This document shows positions 32,405 to 40,684 of a stretch of 64,000 nucleotides of DNA, piece after piece (positions within the stretch are counted from its first letter, which is position 1; the number at the start of each line of letters is the position of its first letter). The notes below the pieces were generated by a model, which worked only from the letters and a program-made list of their open reading frames with translations, had not been told where the DNA came from and made no database searches. The stretch lies in the NCBI RefSeq assembly GCF_003716325.1, contig NZ_RDSR01000005.1, positions 62,001-126,000 on the forward strand. Direction: 5' to 3'. Position numbers and translations under genes: made by a program. The stretch comes from Cryobacterium tepidiphilum. GTDB lineage: Bacteria > Actinomycetota > Actinomycetes > Actinomycetales > Microbacteriaceae.

Positions 32405-33445
32405 ATGAAACGTAGGGGATACCAAGCGCTGGCCCTGGCCGGTGCGGCTGTCCTGGCCCTGTCGGCGTGCAGCACCACGGGCGGCGGCGGTTCGGCCGGC
32501 TCGGCCAAGCCCGGCGACGTGAAGCCCGAGGACATGACCATGGTCACCGTGGTCAAGCTCACCGGCGTCGGCTGGTTCGACCGCATGGAAGAGGGCGTGA
32601 AGAACTTCGCCGACCGCACGAGCATCGACGCCCGCCAGGTCGGCGCCGACGACGCCAGCCCCGAGAAGCAGATCCAGATCATCCAGGACCTGCTCCCGCA
32701 GAACCCCACCGCGATCACCGTGGTGCCGAACTCGCCCGAATCGCTCGAGAACGTGCTCGGCAAGGCGCGCGACCAGGGCATCGTGGTCGTCTCGCACGAG
32801 GCCGCCGGCATGAAGAATGTGGATGCCGACATCGAAGCGTTCGACAACGCCTCCTACGGCCGGCTCATCGGTGAGAACCTCGCCGAGTGCATGGGCGGCA
32901 AGGGCACCTACGCCGCGTTCGTCGGCGGACTCACCGCCAAGACCCACATGGACTGGGTCGGCGCGGCCCTCGACTACATGAAGGAGAAGGCGCCGGGAAT
33001 CACCCGCGTCTCCGACCCGATCGAGTCCAAGGAAGACGAGGGCGTGGCCTACGACCGCGCCAAGGAGATCCTCGCCAAGTACCCCGACATCAAGGGGTTC
33101 CAGGGCTCGGCCGGAACCGACGTCGCCGGTATCGCCCGTGCCGTGCAGGAGGCCGGCAAGCAGGACAGCATCTGCGTGATGGGAACCTCCATCCCGTCCG
33201 TCGCGAAGAAGTACCTCGAAGACGGCTCCATCGACAAGGCGTTCCTCTGGGACCCGGCCCTCGCCGGTGAGGCCCAGCTCTCGGCAGCGAAGATCATCGC
33301 CGAGGGTGGCAGCATCAAGGAAGGCACCGACCTCGGCGTGAAGGGCTACGAGTCCCTGAACCCGATCGAGGGCACCACCAACGCCTTCAGCGGTGAAGCC
33401 ACCCTGATCGTTGACAAAGACAACGTCAACGATTTCAACTTCTAA
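32405..33445 (+). CDS. sugar ABC transporter substrate-binding lipoprotein
   Basis: This 346-residue periplasmic-binding-protein-like (LsrB/RhaS type) lipoprotein has a signal peptide with lipobox LSAC (Cys22), then a two-lobe fold: VTVVKLTGVGWFDRMEEGV, the AITVVPNSPESLENVLGKA lobe, and GFQGSAGTDVAGIARAV. AAAGGAG precedes the ATG. It delivers a pentose-, tetrose- or furanose-like sugar to the importer encoded downstream. A strong intercistronic hairpin follows the stop, expected to give more binding protein than ATPase. Confidence 0.9.
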   Translation: MKRRGYQALALAGAAVLALSACSTTGGGGSAGSAKPGDVKPEDMTMVTVVKLTGVGWFDRMEEGVKNFADRTSIDARQVGADDASPEKQIQIIQDLLPQNPTAITVVPNSPESLENVLGKARDQGIVVVSHEAAGMKNVDADIEAFDNASYGRLIGENLAECMGGKGTYAAFVGGLTAKTHMDWVGAALDYMKEKAPGITRVSDPIESKEDEGVAYDRAKEILAKYPDIKGFQGSAGTDVAGIARAVQEAGKQDSICVMGTSIPSVAKKYLEDGSIDKAFLWDPALAGEAQLSAAKIIAEGGSIKEGTDLGVKGYESLNPIEGTTNAFSGEATLIVDKDNVNDFNF

Positions 33446-33459
33446 GCACGTTGTCGATC

Positions 33460-33491
33460 GGGGGCCCATTGCCGACACGCGATGGGCCCCC
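33460..33491 (+). terminator. intercistronic hairpin
   Basis: GGGGGCCCAT (33460-33469) and ATGGGCCCCC (33482-33491) form a perfect 10-bp stem with a 12-nt loop between the binding-protein and ATPase genes. It lacks a long T run. Partial termination or 3'-end protection of the binding-protein message is the likely effect. Confidence 0.75.
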
Positions 33492-33508
33492 TTCAGCGAG
33501 GGAGCACC

Positions 33509-35035
33509 ATGAGCTCGGAAGAAGCGAGCGGATCGAGCGGCACCGGTGACGCCGTCCCCATCCTCGAGGCCCGCAACATCGTCAAGACCTACGGCGGCGT
33601 CACCGCCCTGCACGGCGTCACCCTGCGGCTCACCGCGGGTCACGTGCACGCGCTGGCCGGTGAAAACGGATGCGGGAAGTCCACCCTGATCAAGATCATC
33701 AGCGGTGCCGAGCGCCCCGATTCCGGTGAGATCGTGATCAACGGGGTTTCCCACGCGCACATGACCCCGAAGGGCGCGATCCAGCAGGGCATCCAGGTGA
33801 TCTACCAGGACTTCTCGCTGTTCCCCGGCCTCACGGTCGCCGAGAACATTGTGCTCACCTCGGCGGTCGCCGAGAAGCGCACGCTCTACTCGCGCCGGCA
33901 GAGCCGCCCCGCCGCCCAGCAGATCGTCGACGACCTCGGACTCTCGCTCGACCTCGACCAGGAGGTCGAGCGGCTGTCGGTCGCCGACAAGCAGCTCACC
34001 GCGATCTGCCGCGCGCTCATCAACGACGCCCGCGTCATCATCATGGATGAGCCGACCACCGCGCTCACCCACTCCGAGGTGCAGCGCCTGTTCGCGCTCG
34101 TGAGCACGCTCCGTGCGCGCGGTGTCGCCCTGGTCTTCGTCAGCCACAAACTGGAGGAGGCGCTGCAGGTGGCGCAGGACGTCACGATCCTGCGCAATGG
34201 CGAGCTCATCATCTCCGGTCCCGCGACCGACTTCGACCGTCGCTCGATCTCGCACTACATGACCGGCCGCGACGTTGACGAGTCACGCCTCGTCAACCCG
34301 CCCCGGTACGACCGGGACCCGGTGCTCAGCGTGCAGGACCTCACCCTGCCGGGCGCCTTCGAGAACATCAGCTTCGACCTGCACGCCGGCGAGATCCTCG
34401 GACTCACGGGCCTGCTCGGCTCCGGCCGGTCTGAAATTGCGGAAGCCCTCTTCGGGGTGCTGCGCGCCGAGTCCGGCCGCACCATCGTGGACGGGAAGGC
34501 GACGACCATCCACGGCATCCGCGACGCCATCGACGCCGGCATCGGCTACGTGCCCGAGGACCGGCTCACGCAGGGGCTCTTCCTCGACAAGTCCATCGCC
34601 GACAACGTCATCGCGAGCTCACTCGAGCGGCACCGCCGCCGCGGGCTGCTCGACGCACGCACGATCGCGGCGACCATCACCGAGCAGTTCCAGCGGCTGC
34701 GCATCAAGGCCCCGAACGTCGAGGCGCCGGTGCGCAGCCTCTCCGGCGGCAACGCGCAACGGGTGGTGCTGGCCAAGTGGCTCGCCAACGGCCCGAAGAT
34801 CCTCATGCTGAACGGGCCGACCGTCGGCGTCGACGTCGGCTCGAAGGAGGAGATCCTCACCATCCTTCGCGCGCAGGCCGCTGCCGGGATGGGCATCATC
34901 GTCATCTCCGACGACGTGCCCGAGCTCGTCTCGGTGTGCAACCGGGTGCTCGTGGTGCAACAGGGCCGCATCAGCGCCACCTACTCCGGCGACGACATCA
35001 CCCCCGAAGCGATCCAGGAAGGGATGGCCGCATGA
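33509..35035 (+). CDS. sugar ABC transporter ATPase, dual-domain, degenerate second site
   Basis: This 508-residue RbsA/MglA-type protein contains two ABC domains. Domain 1 is complete: Walker A GENGCGKST near residue 51, Q-loop VIYQDFSLFPGL, Walker B IIMDEPTTAL (D180, E181) and SHKLEEAL. Domain 2 has GLLGSGRSE, signature LSGGNAQRVVLAKW, and an altered Walker B, LMLNGPTVGVDVGSK: the Asp-Glu pair is Asn435-Gly436, so this site should not hydrolyse ATP. The ATG has GAGGGAG upstream. Its stop overlaps the first permease start by 4 bp. Confidence 0.9.
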   Translation: MSSEEASGSSGTGDAVPILEARNIVKTYGGVTALHGVTLRLTAGHVHALAGENGCGKSTLIKIISGAERPDSGEIVINGVSHAHMTPKGAIQQGIQVIYQDFSLFPGLTVAENIVLTSAVAEKRTLYSRRQSRPAAQQIVDDLGLSLDLDQEVERLSVADKQLTAICRALINDARVIIMDEPTTALTHSEVQRLFALVSTLRARGVALVFVSHKLEEALQVAQDVTILRNGELIISGPATDFDRRSISHYMTGRDVDESRLVNPPRYDRDPVLSVQDLTLPGAFENISFDLHAGEILGLTGLLGSGRSEIAEALFGVLRAESGRTIVDGKATTIHGIRDAIDAGIGYVPEDRLTQGLFLDKSIADNVIASSLERHRRRGLLDARTIAATITEQFQRLRIKAPNVEAPVRSLSGGNAQRVVLAKWLANGPKILMLNGPTVGVDVGSKEEILTILRAQAAAGMGIIVISDDVPELVSVCNRVLVVQQGRISATYSGDDITPEAIQEGMAA

Positions 35036-36069
35036 GCGCCACCGGAACCTCGCGCCTCGCCGCCCTCCGCGGCTCCAACAACGAGGGCGTCCTCGCGCTG
35101 ATCCTCGTCGTGCTCGTCATCGCGATGACGATCGTCAACTCCGACTTCCTGAGCGCCGGCACCCTGTTCGCGATCCTCCGCTCCTCGATCGTCCCGACCG
35201 TGCTCGCCCTCGGCGTGCTCATCGTGATCATCTCGGGCGGCATCGACGTGTCGTTCCCGGCGATCGCGATCTTCTCGGCCTACACGACGGTCGTGCTCAT
35301 GCGCGGCAGCGGCATCGACGCGGGCGTCGTGCTCGTGCTGGTCGTCTCGCTCGTCATCGGCGCGCTCCTCGGCCTCGTCAACGGCGGCCTGATCGCCCGG
35401 TTCAAACTCCCGACACTCATCGTCACCCTTGGCACCCAGGGCATCTTCAAGGGTATCCTGATCGCCTACGTCGGGTCGCGCTATATCGCCGAACTGCCGC
35501 TCGGCATGCGGATGTTCTCCACCCAGAGCCTTCTCACGGTGCCCGCGGGCGGCGAGAACACCTCGCTGCACGTGCTCGTGGTCCCGGCGATCGTGCTCTG
35601 CCTGCTGGTGAACTTCCTGCTTCGCAACACCATGTTCGGCCGTGGCGTCTACGCGATCGGCAACGACACCGAGGCGGCCCGCCGCGTCGGGTTCTCGGTG
35701 ATGCGCATCCAGGTCATCCTCTACGTGGTCGCCGGCGTGCTCGCGGCCTTCGGCGGGGTGCTCCACGTCACGCTCACCCGCAGCGCCAACCCGCAGGACC
35801 TCCTCGGCACCGAACTCGACACCATCGCGGCCGTGGTCCTCGGCGGCGCGTCCATCTTCGGCGGCCGCGGCTCCGTGCTCGGCACCATGCTCGGCGTGCT
35901 GCTCATCCAGGTGATCAACAACAGCCTGATCCTCATGGGCATCCCATCGGCCTGGCAGCGCACGGCCGTCGGACTCCTGCTCGTGATCGGCGTGGGCGTG
36001 CAGGCGATCAGCGCGAGACGGTCGTCCCGACGAGTATTCGCACACAGAGAAGTGGTGGCCCCGGCATGA
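35032..36069 (+). CDS. sugar ABC transporter permease (first)
   Basis: This 345-residue RbsC-type permease has about ten helices, with LIVIISGGIDVSFPAIAIFSAY as the conserved region and YAIGNDTEAARRVGFSVMRIQ plus VVLGGASIFGGRGSVLGTMLG as family motifs. It is linked by 4-bp overlaps to the ATPase and second permease genes, so the channel is a heterodimer. Specificity comes from the binding protein. Confidence 0.9.
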   Translation: MSATGTSRLAALRGSNNEGVLALILVVLVIAMTIVNSDFLSAGTLFAILRSSIVPTVLALGVLIVIISGGIDVSFPAIAIFSAYTTVVLMRGSGIDAGVVLVLVVSLVIGALLGLVNGGLIARFKLPTLIVTLGTQGIFKGILIAYVGSRYIAELPLGMRMFSTQSLLTVPAGGENTSLHVLVVPAIVLCLLVNFLLRNTMFGRGVYAIGNDTEAARRVGFSVMRIQVILYVVAGVLAAFGGVLHVTLTRSANPQDLLGTELDTIAAVVLGGASIFGGRGSVLGTMLGVLLIQVINNSLILMGIPSAWQRTAVGLLLVIGVGVQAISARRSSRRVFAHREVVAPA

Positions 36070-37169
36070 CCGACCAGAAGACCGACGAGTCCGTCACCCG
36101 CAGCACGGTGCGCGAGTCCAACCGGCGCGTCGACTCCGCCGTCATGGGGGCGATCAGCCGCTTCCACCTCCAGCACGGCGTCGTGCGGATGCTGGTGCTC
36201 ACCCTCCTCGCCTTCGCCATCTTCACGGCCGTCAAGCCGCGGGTGTTCCTCAACCCGCTGAACCTGCAGAACATCGCCATCGCCGCCCCCGAGATCGGCC
36301 TGCTGGCCCTCGCGATCATGCTCACCATGCTCACCGGCGGTATCGACCTGTCGATCGTCGCCATCGCGAACCTCACCGCGATCACCATCTCGTCGCTGTA
36401 CACGGCGATCGGGGCGACGGATGCCGGCCTCGCCGAGTCGCTGGCCCCCGTGATCGTGCTGGTCGGCCTCGCTGTCGGCGCCGTGGGCGGCTACGTCAAC
36501 GGGCTGCTCGTGAGCCGGGTCGGGATCACGCCGATCCTCGCCACCCTCGGCACGATGCAGATCTTCAACGGCATCGCCATCACCTGGACCGGCGGCAAGA
36601 CGCTCTACGGCGCCCCGGCGATGCTCACGACGTTCGGCCGCACCGTGATCGCCGGCATCCCCGCACTGTTCCTTGTGCTCGTGGCGGCGGCGATCGTGCT
36701 CGCCGTCGTGATCAACAAGACGGCGCTGGGGGCCACCATCCGCCTGCAGGGCGCAAACCCGGTCGCAGCCCGGTTCTCCGGCATCCGCACCGACCGCACC
36801 CTCACCAGCACCTACGTCATGAGCGGCCTGCTCGCGGGGCTCGCCGGCATCCTCTTCGTCAGCCGCAACCCCACCGCCAGCGCCGACTACGGGTCGTCGT
36901 ACGTGCTGCTCGTGATCGTGATCGCCGTGCTCGGCGGCACGAACCCCAACGGCGGGTTCGGCACGGTCCTCGGGGTGATCCTGGCCACGCTGACACTGCA
37001 GATCGTCTCGAGCGGTTTCAACATCATCCGCTTGAGCTCATACGATTACGCCATCGCCCAGGGTGCGATCCTGATCATCATCATGGTGATCGACCAGGTC
37101 ACCAGCGGGCGCCGGCGACGGACCGTCCCGAAGATCAGCGATGCGCTGGCCACCCCCACTGAGAGCTGA
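36066..37169 (+). CDS. sugar ABC transporter permease (second)
   Basis: This 367-residue RbsC-type permease has a polar N-terminal extension of about 40 residues, then about ten helices with MLTGGIDLSIVAIANLTA, LQGANPVAARFSGIRTDR and VIAVLGGTNPNGGFGTVLGV. It overlaps the first permease gene by 4 bp and ends 8 bp before the DhaK-like kinase gene. The two different permeases are consistent with LsrC/LsrD- or RhaP/Q-like importers. Confidence 0.9.
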   Translation: MTDQKTDESVTRSTVRESNRRVDSAVMGAISRFHLQHGVVRMLVLTLLAFAIFTAVKPRVFLNPLNLQNIAIAAPEIGLLALAIMLTMLTGGIDLSIVAIANLTAITISSLYTAIGATDAGLAESLAPVIVLVGLAVGAVGGYVNGLLVSRVGITPILATLGTMQIFNGIAITWTGGKTLYGAPAMLTTFGRTVIAGIPALFLVLVAAAIVLAVVINKTALGATIRLQGANPVAARFSGIRTDRTLTSTYVMSGLLAGLAGILFVSRNPTASADYGSSYVLLVIVIAVLGGTNPNGGFGTVLGVILATLTLQIVSSGFNIIRLSSYDYAIAQGAILIIIMVIDQVTSGRRRRTVPKISDALATPTES

Positions 37170-37177
37170 GGAAAAGC

Positions 37178-38179
37178 ATGAAGAAGATCATCAATGATCC
37201 CGACCGGTTCGTCGACGAGTTCATCGAGGGGATCCTGCTGGCCCATCCCGACAAGCTGAAGGCGCCGGGCGACGACAACCGAATCCTGGTGCGAGCGGAT
37301 GCCCCGGTCGCGGGCCGCGTCGGCATCGTCACGGGCGGCGGCTCCGGCCACCTTCCGCTCTTCAAGGGCTACGTGGGCACCGGGCTCTGCTCGGGCGTCG
37401 CGATCGGCAACGTGTTCTCGTCGCCGTCGTCGGAGCAGGTGTTCGAGGCGACCAAGGCCGTGAACGGCGGCGCGGGCGTGCTCTACCTGTACGGCAACTA
37501 CGGCGGCGACGTGCTGAACTTCGACCTCGCCGCCGACATGGCCGAGCTCGAGGACATCGAGACGAAGACGGTGCTCGGCACCGACGACGTCGCCAGCCAG
37601 CCGAAGGAGCGCAAGTCCGACCGGCGCGGTGTCGCCGGCATCTTCTTCGCCTACAAGTGCGCCGGGGCCGCCGCGGAACGCGGCGACAGCCTCGACGAGG
37701 TAGCCGCGATCGCGCAGGCCGCCGTCGACAACACCGGCACGATGGGCATCGGCCTGTCGCCGACGATCCTCCCGGCGGCCGGCAAGCCCACCTTCGAGCT
37801 GCCGGACGGCGAGATGGAGATCGGCATCGGCATCCACGGGGAGCCCGGCATCCACCGCGGGGCCCTGGAGAGCGCCGACGAGATCGCCGACCGGCTGACC
37901 GGGCCGATCTTCGAGGACCTGGGCCTCGCATCCGGTGACCGCGTCGCGGTGCTCGTGAACGGGCTGGGCGCAACGCCGCTCGAGGAGCTGTACGTGCTGT
38001 ACCGCCGGGTGGCGCAGATCGCCGCCGACGCGGGTGTCACGATCGAGAAGAACTACGTGGGGGAGTACGCCACCAGCCTGGAGATGGCGGGCGCGTCGAT
38101 CTCGGTGCTGAAGCTCGACGACGAGCGGCTCGCCCTTCTGAACGCCCCGGCGGACTCGCCGTTCTTCCGGGAGGTGTGA
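37178..38179 (+). CDS. dhaK: DhaK-type keto-sugar kinase subunit
   Basis: This 333-residue protein matches the substrate-binding subunit of dihydroxyacetone kinases: TGGGSGHLPLFKGYVG, GNYGGDVLNFDLA, and MEIGIGIHGEPG where H220 is the histidine that forms the hemiaminal with the keto sugar. Homologues also phosphorylate erythrulose, apulose and related keto-tetroses or pentoses. It is directly downstream of the importer and 1 bp from the DhaL gene, so it probably phosphorylates the imported sugar or its keto form; no PTS-type DhaM is present, arguing for an ATP-dependent version. Confidence 0.9.
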   Translation: MKKIINDPDRFVDEFIEGILLAHPDKLKAPGDDNRILVRADAPVAGRVGIVTGGGSGHLPLFKGYVGTGLCSGVAIGNVFSSPSSEQVFEATKAVNGGAGVLYLYGNYGGDVLNFDLAADMAELEDIETKTVLGTDDVASQPKERKSDRRGVAGIFFAYKCAGAAAERGDSLDEVAAIAQAAVDNTGTMGIGLSPTILPAAGKPTFELPDGEMEIGIGIHGEPGIHRGALESADEIADRLTGPIFEDLGLASGDRVAVLVNGLGATPLEELYVLYRRVAQIAADAGVTIEKNYVGEYATSLEMAGASISVLKLDDERLALLNAPADSPFFREV

Positions 38180-38180
38180 G

Positions 38181-38789
38181 GTGAACGCGGCTGAACTGAA
38201 GGCGGCGATCACCGCGGCGATGACCGCCGTGGCCGGGCACGCCGACGAACTGCGCGACCTCGACGCGGCGCTCGGCGACGGCGACCTCGGCATCACCGTG
38301 TCGTCGGGGTCGAAGGCCGTCGTCGAGGCGATCGGGAAGCTGGGCGACGAGGTGACGCCGGCGGACATCGCCAAGGCGTGCGCGAAGGCGTTCGCGAACG
38401 CGAACCCGTCGACGATGGCGGCGCTCGTGGCCGGGGCGCTGCTGGCCGGGTCGAAGACGTGGGCCGACAGCGCCGACGTGGACCAGGCATCCGCTGCGGA
38501 CTTCATGCAGGCGGCGGCCGACAGCATCGGCAAGCGCGGCAAGTCGGAGGTCGGCGACAAGACGATCCTCGACGCGCTGGTGCCCGCCGTGTCGGCGCTG
38601 CGTGACGCACCGGATGCCGCGGCCGGCCTGAGCGCGGCGATCGCGGCCGCCGAGCGTGGCGTGCGGGAGACCCGGGAGCTGCAGTCGAAGCGGGGTCGCG
38701 CCTCGTGGCTGCAGGAGCGGAGCGTCGGCCTGCAGGACCCGGGCGCGACCGCGTTCCTGCGGTTCCTCCAGTCCTGGCCGGCCCCCTGA
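38181..38789 (+). CDS. dhaL: DhaL-type ATP-binding kinase subunit
   Basis: This 202-residue partner of DhaK binds Mg-ATP. The metal-binding Asp cluster is visible in LRDLDAALGDGDLGITV (D28, D33, D35), and GDKTILDALVPA plus GRASWLQERSVGLQDPGA complete the phosphate-binding helices. It starts with GTG one base after the dhaK stop. DhaK + DhaL separate subunits without DhaM usually mean direct ATP use in actinobacteria. It ends the plus-strand sugar operon. Confidence 0.9.
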   Translation: MNAAELKAAITAAMTAVAGHADELRDLDAALGDGDLGITVSSGSKAVVEAIGKLGDEVTPADIAKACAKAFANANPSTMAALVAGALLAGSKTWADSADVDQASAADFMQAAADSIGKRGKSEVGDKTILDALVPAVSALRDAPDAAAGLSAAIAAAERGVRETRELQSKRGRASWLQERSVGLQDPGATAFLRFLQSWPAP

Positions 38790-38848
38790 CCCGCGCACCG
38801 CGCCCCCGCACACCTCGCCCCGCAGCATCCGCTGCCCCAAATCGCGTC

Positions 38849-38910
38849 GCGCGGGTTGAACGCCGCTCCGCGGGCTGAATTCAACCCGCGTACTGGCGTT
38901 CAACCCGCGC
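38849..38910. terminator. nested palindrome between convergent operons
   Basis: Perfect 16-bp arms GCGCGGGTTGAACGCC (38849-38864) and GGCGTTCAACCCGCGC (38895-38910) enclose a 22-bp near-perfect palindrome centred on GAATTC (38869-38890, 20 of 22 positions). Four copies of a CGCGGGTTGAA-like half-unit, two per orientation, make it up. Lying between the dhaL and phosphatase stops, it should fold on both transcripts and act as a bidirectional terminator. Confidence 0.7.
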
Positions 38911-38937
38911 AACGGATGTTCGCACAGCGCGAGGCGG

Positions 38938-39516
38938 TCAGCGGGCGGGGGTGAGCAACTCGTTGTTGATGGCCTCGACGAGCCAGGCGTCGCCCCGCCA
39001 GCGCACGAGGGCCGCCGCGCTGTTGATGATGCCGGGGACGGGCTCGTCGTGCAGCTCGGTCAGCACGTTGCGTATCAGCCCGCCGTGCGCCACCACGAGG
39101 AGGTGCTGGCCCGGGTAGTCGGCGTGCAACCCGGCGAGGGTGGCGAGGGCACGCTCGGTCACCTGCTCTTCGGTCTCGGACTCGGGGAAGGCGCGGTCGG
39201 GGTAGCGCCCGTACGCCTCGTCGACGGGCATGCCCTCGGCGATGCCGTAGTGCCGCTCGACGATGCCCGGCAGCTCGCCGAGCATGGGGAGCCCCAGGTG
39301 GGCGGCGATGATCTGCCCGGTCTCGACGGCGCGAACGAGCGGGGAGGTGAGCACGCCGGTCCACGGGAACGCCCAGTCGGCGCTGGCGAGCAGCTCGCCC
39401 GCCTCGGCGGCCTGCGCCCGGCCGGTGTCGTTCAGCGGGATATCTGACGAGCCCTGCATGCGGTTCCCGAGGTTCCAGTCGGTCTGCCCGTGCCGTACGA
39501 GTCCGATGACGGTCAT
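38938..39516 (-). CDS. histidine phosphatase (phosphoglycerate mutase-like)
   Basis: This 192-residue protein of the histidine phosphatase superfamily has the catalytic RHG motif in GLVRHGQTDWNLGNRMQG, a second Arg in TSPLVRAVETGQ, the Glu in PGIVERHYG and the distal His in LLVVAHGGLIRN. Length and context fit a phosphatase (GpmB/CobC-like) rather than glycolytic mutase. Its ATG overlaps the aminopeptidase stop by 4 bp. It could remove phosphate from sugar phosphates made by the upstream kinase, but this is inference. Confidence 0.85.
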   Translation of the reverse strand: MTVIGLVRHGQTDWNLGNRMQGSSDIPLNDTGRAQAAEAGELLASADWAFPWTGVLTSPLVRAVETGQIIAAHLGLPMLGELPGIVERHYGIAEGMPVDEAYGRYPDRAFPESETEEQVTERALATLAGLHADYPGQHLLVVAHGGLIRNVLTELHDEPVPGIINSAAALVRWRGDAWLVEAINNELLTPAR

Positions 39517-40682
39517 GACGCCGCTCCCGTCGCGGCCGGGGCTGTGCCGCCGGCCAGCGCCGGGTCGGCGACCCCGTCGTCGATGACCGCCCGGTCGCCC
39601 ACGTAGAGAAAGCCGCCCGGGTCGCGCAGGTCCTTGACGATGTCCCAGTGCAGCGACGACTGGTTCACGCCGCCGCACTCCGGGTAGGCGCGGCCGAGCG
39701 CGATGTGCACCGTGCCGAGGATCTTCTCGTCGAGCAGCAGGTCGCCCGTGTAGAGCTGGAAGGCCGCGTTGGTGCCGATGCCGAGCTCGCCCACCCGGCC
39801 GGCACCGGCATCCGTGGTGAGCAGTTTGCGGGCCAGGCCTTCGCCGGTGGCGGCACTGATGCCGGTGACCAGGCCGTTCAGGAATTCGAGCCGCAGGTCG
39901 TCGATGGGGGCGCCCGCGAACCAGAACCTGCCGGGGAAGGTGATGTGGCCGTTGACCGCGTCGTCGACGGGGGCGGTGGCCAGTTCGCCGTCGGGGAGGT
40001 TCGCCTCGCCGGCGAAGGCGACCCAGGTGCGGCCGGCCACACCGAGGGTGAGGTCGGTGTCGGGGGAGAGGATGCGCACGGTGTCTGCGGCGTTGAACTC
40101 CGCGGCGAGCCGTTCCCAGGCGGCGCGGCGGGCGGCCCAGTCGCCGAGGCATCCGTCGAAGAACTGCGTGAGCAGCGTGTCGTAGTCGCAGCCGATGAGG
40201 TCGGCCCACGCCCGCGTGGGCACGCGCACGAGGCACCAGCGGGTCTCACGCCAGCGCAGGGTCGAGACGACGCCCTTGCCCTTTCGCTGCAGGGCGAGTC
40301 GCTCCTCGTCGACCGGGCCGGCGACGGGCACGGCCATCGCCCGGAACGACACGTGCACGTCCGCCCACTCCATCGACCAGGCCTCCAGCGGGGCGGGGAC
40401 GGCGAGCATCTCAGTGGATGCGTGCGCCACCGCCGAGCGGTCGAAGCGCTCGTCGCTGAGGACGACCTGCGGGATGCCACCACGGCGGTACACCTCGTCG
40501 ACGAAGGCCTCGACGGCGGGCATGCCCTCCGGGTCGGTGAGGAAGATGCCGACCTTCGAGCCGTTCCCGACCCGGGTGCCGTCGGCGATCTGGGTGGCGA
40601 GGGCCGCCCAGCGCGGGTCGTCGGCAGGGGTGCCGGGACCGGCGGGCTGCGATGTCGCGGGTGCGTATGCGGCTTCGGGCAT
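39513..40682 (-). CDS. M29-family metallo-aminopeptidase
   Basis: This 389-residue protein matches thermophilic aminopeptidases (AmpS/PepS): VGNGSKVGIFLTDPEG near the N-terminus, GELGIGTN, and the metal-site region KILGTVHIALGRAYPECGGVNQSSLHWDIVKDLR with its Glu, His, Tyr and Asp residues. M29 enzymes remove N-terminal residues and use two divalent metals. GAGG precedes the ATG. It is placed between a sugar kinase (2 bp upstream) and a phosphatase (4-bp overlap), an unusual setting for a peptidase; it may act on a sugar-amino acid or be repurposed. Confidence 0.85.
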   Translation of the reverse strand: MPEAAYAPATSQPAGPGTPADDPRWAALATQIADGTRVGNGSKVGIFLTDPEGMPAVEAFVDEVYRRGGIPQVVLSDERFDRSAVAHASTEMLAVPAPLEAWSMEWADVHVSFRAMAVPVAGPVDEERLALQRKGKGVVSTLRWRETRWCLVRVPTRAWADLIGCDYDTLLTQFFDGCLGDWAARRAAWERLAAEFNAADTVRILSPDTDLTLGVAGRTWVAFAGEANLPDGELATAPVDDAVNGHITFPGRFWFAGAPIDDLRLEFLNGLVTGISAATGEGLARKLLTTDAGAGRVGELGIGTNAAFQLYTGDLLLDEKILGTVHIALGRAYPECGGVNQSSLHWDIVKDLRDPGGFLYVGDRAVIDDGVADPALAGGTAPAATGAAS

Positions 40683-40684
40683 GT

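Noticed and set aside
33482-33508. Earlier ATG at 33482 for the sugar ABC ATPase
   Set aside because: It lies in the right arm of the intercistronic hairpin; the ATG at 33509 has GAGGGAG and matches the family start.
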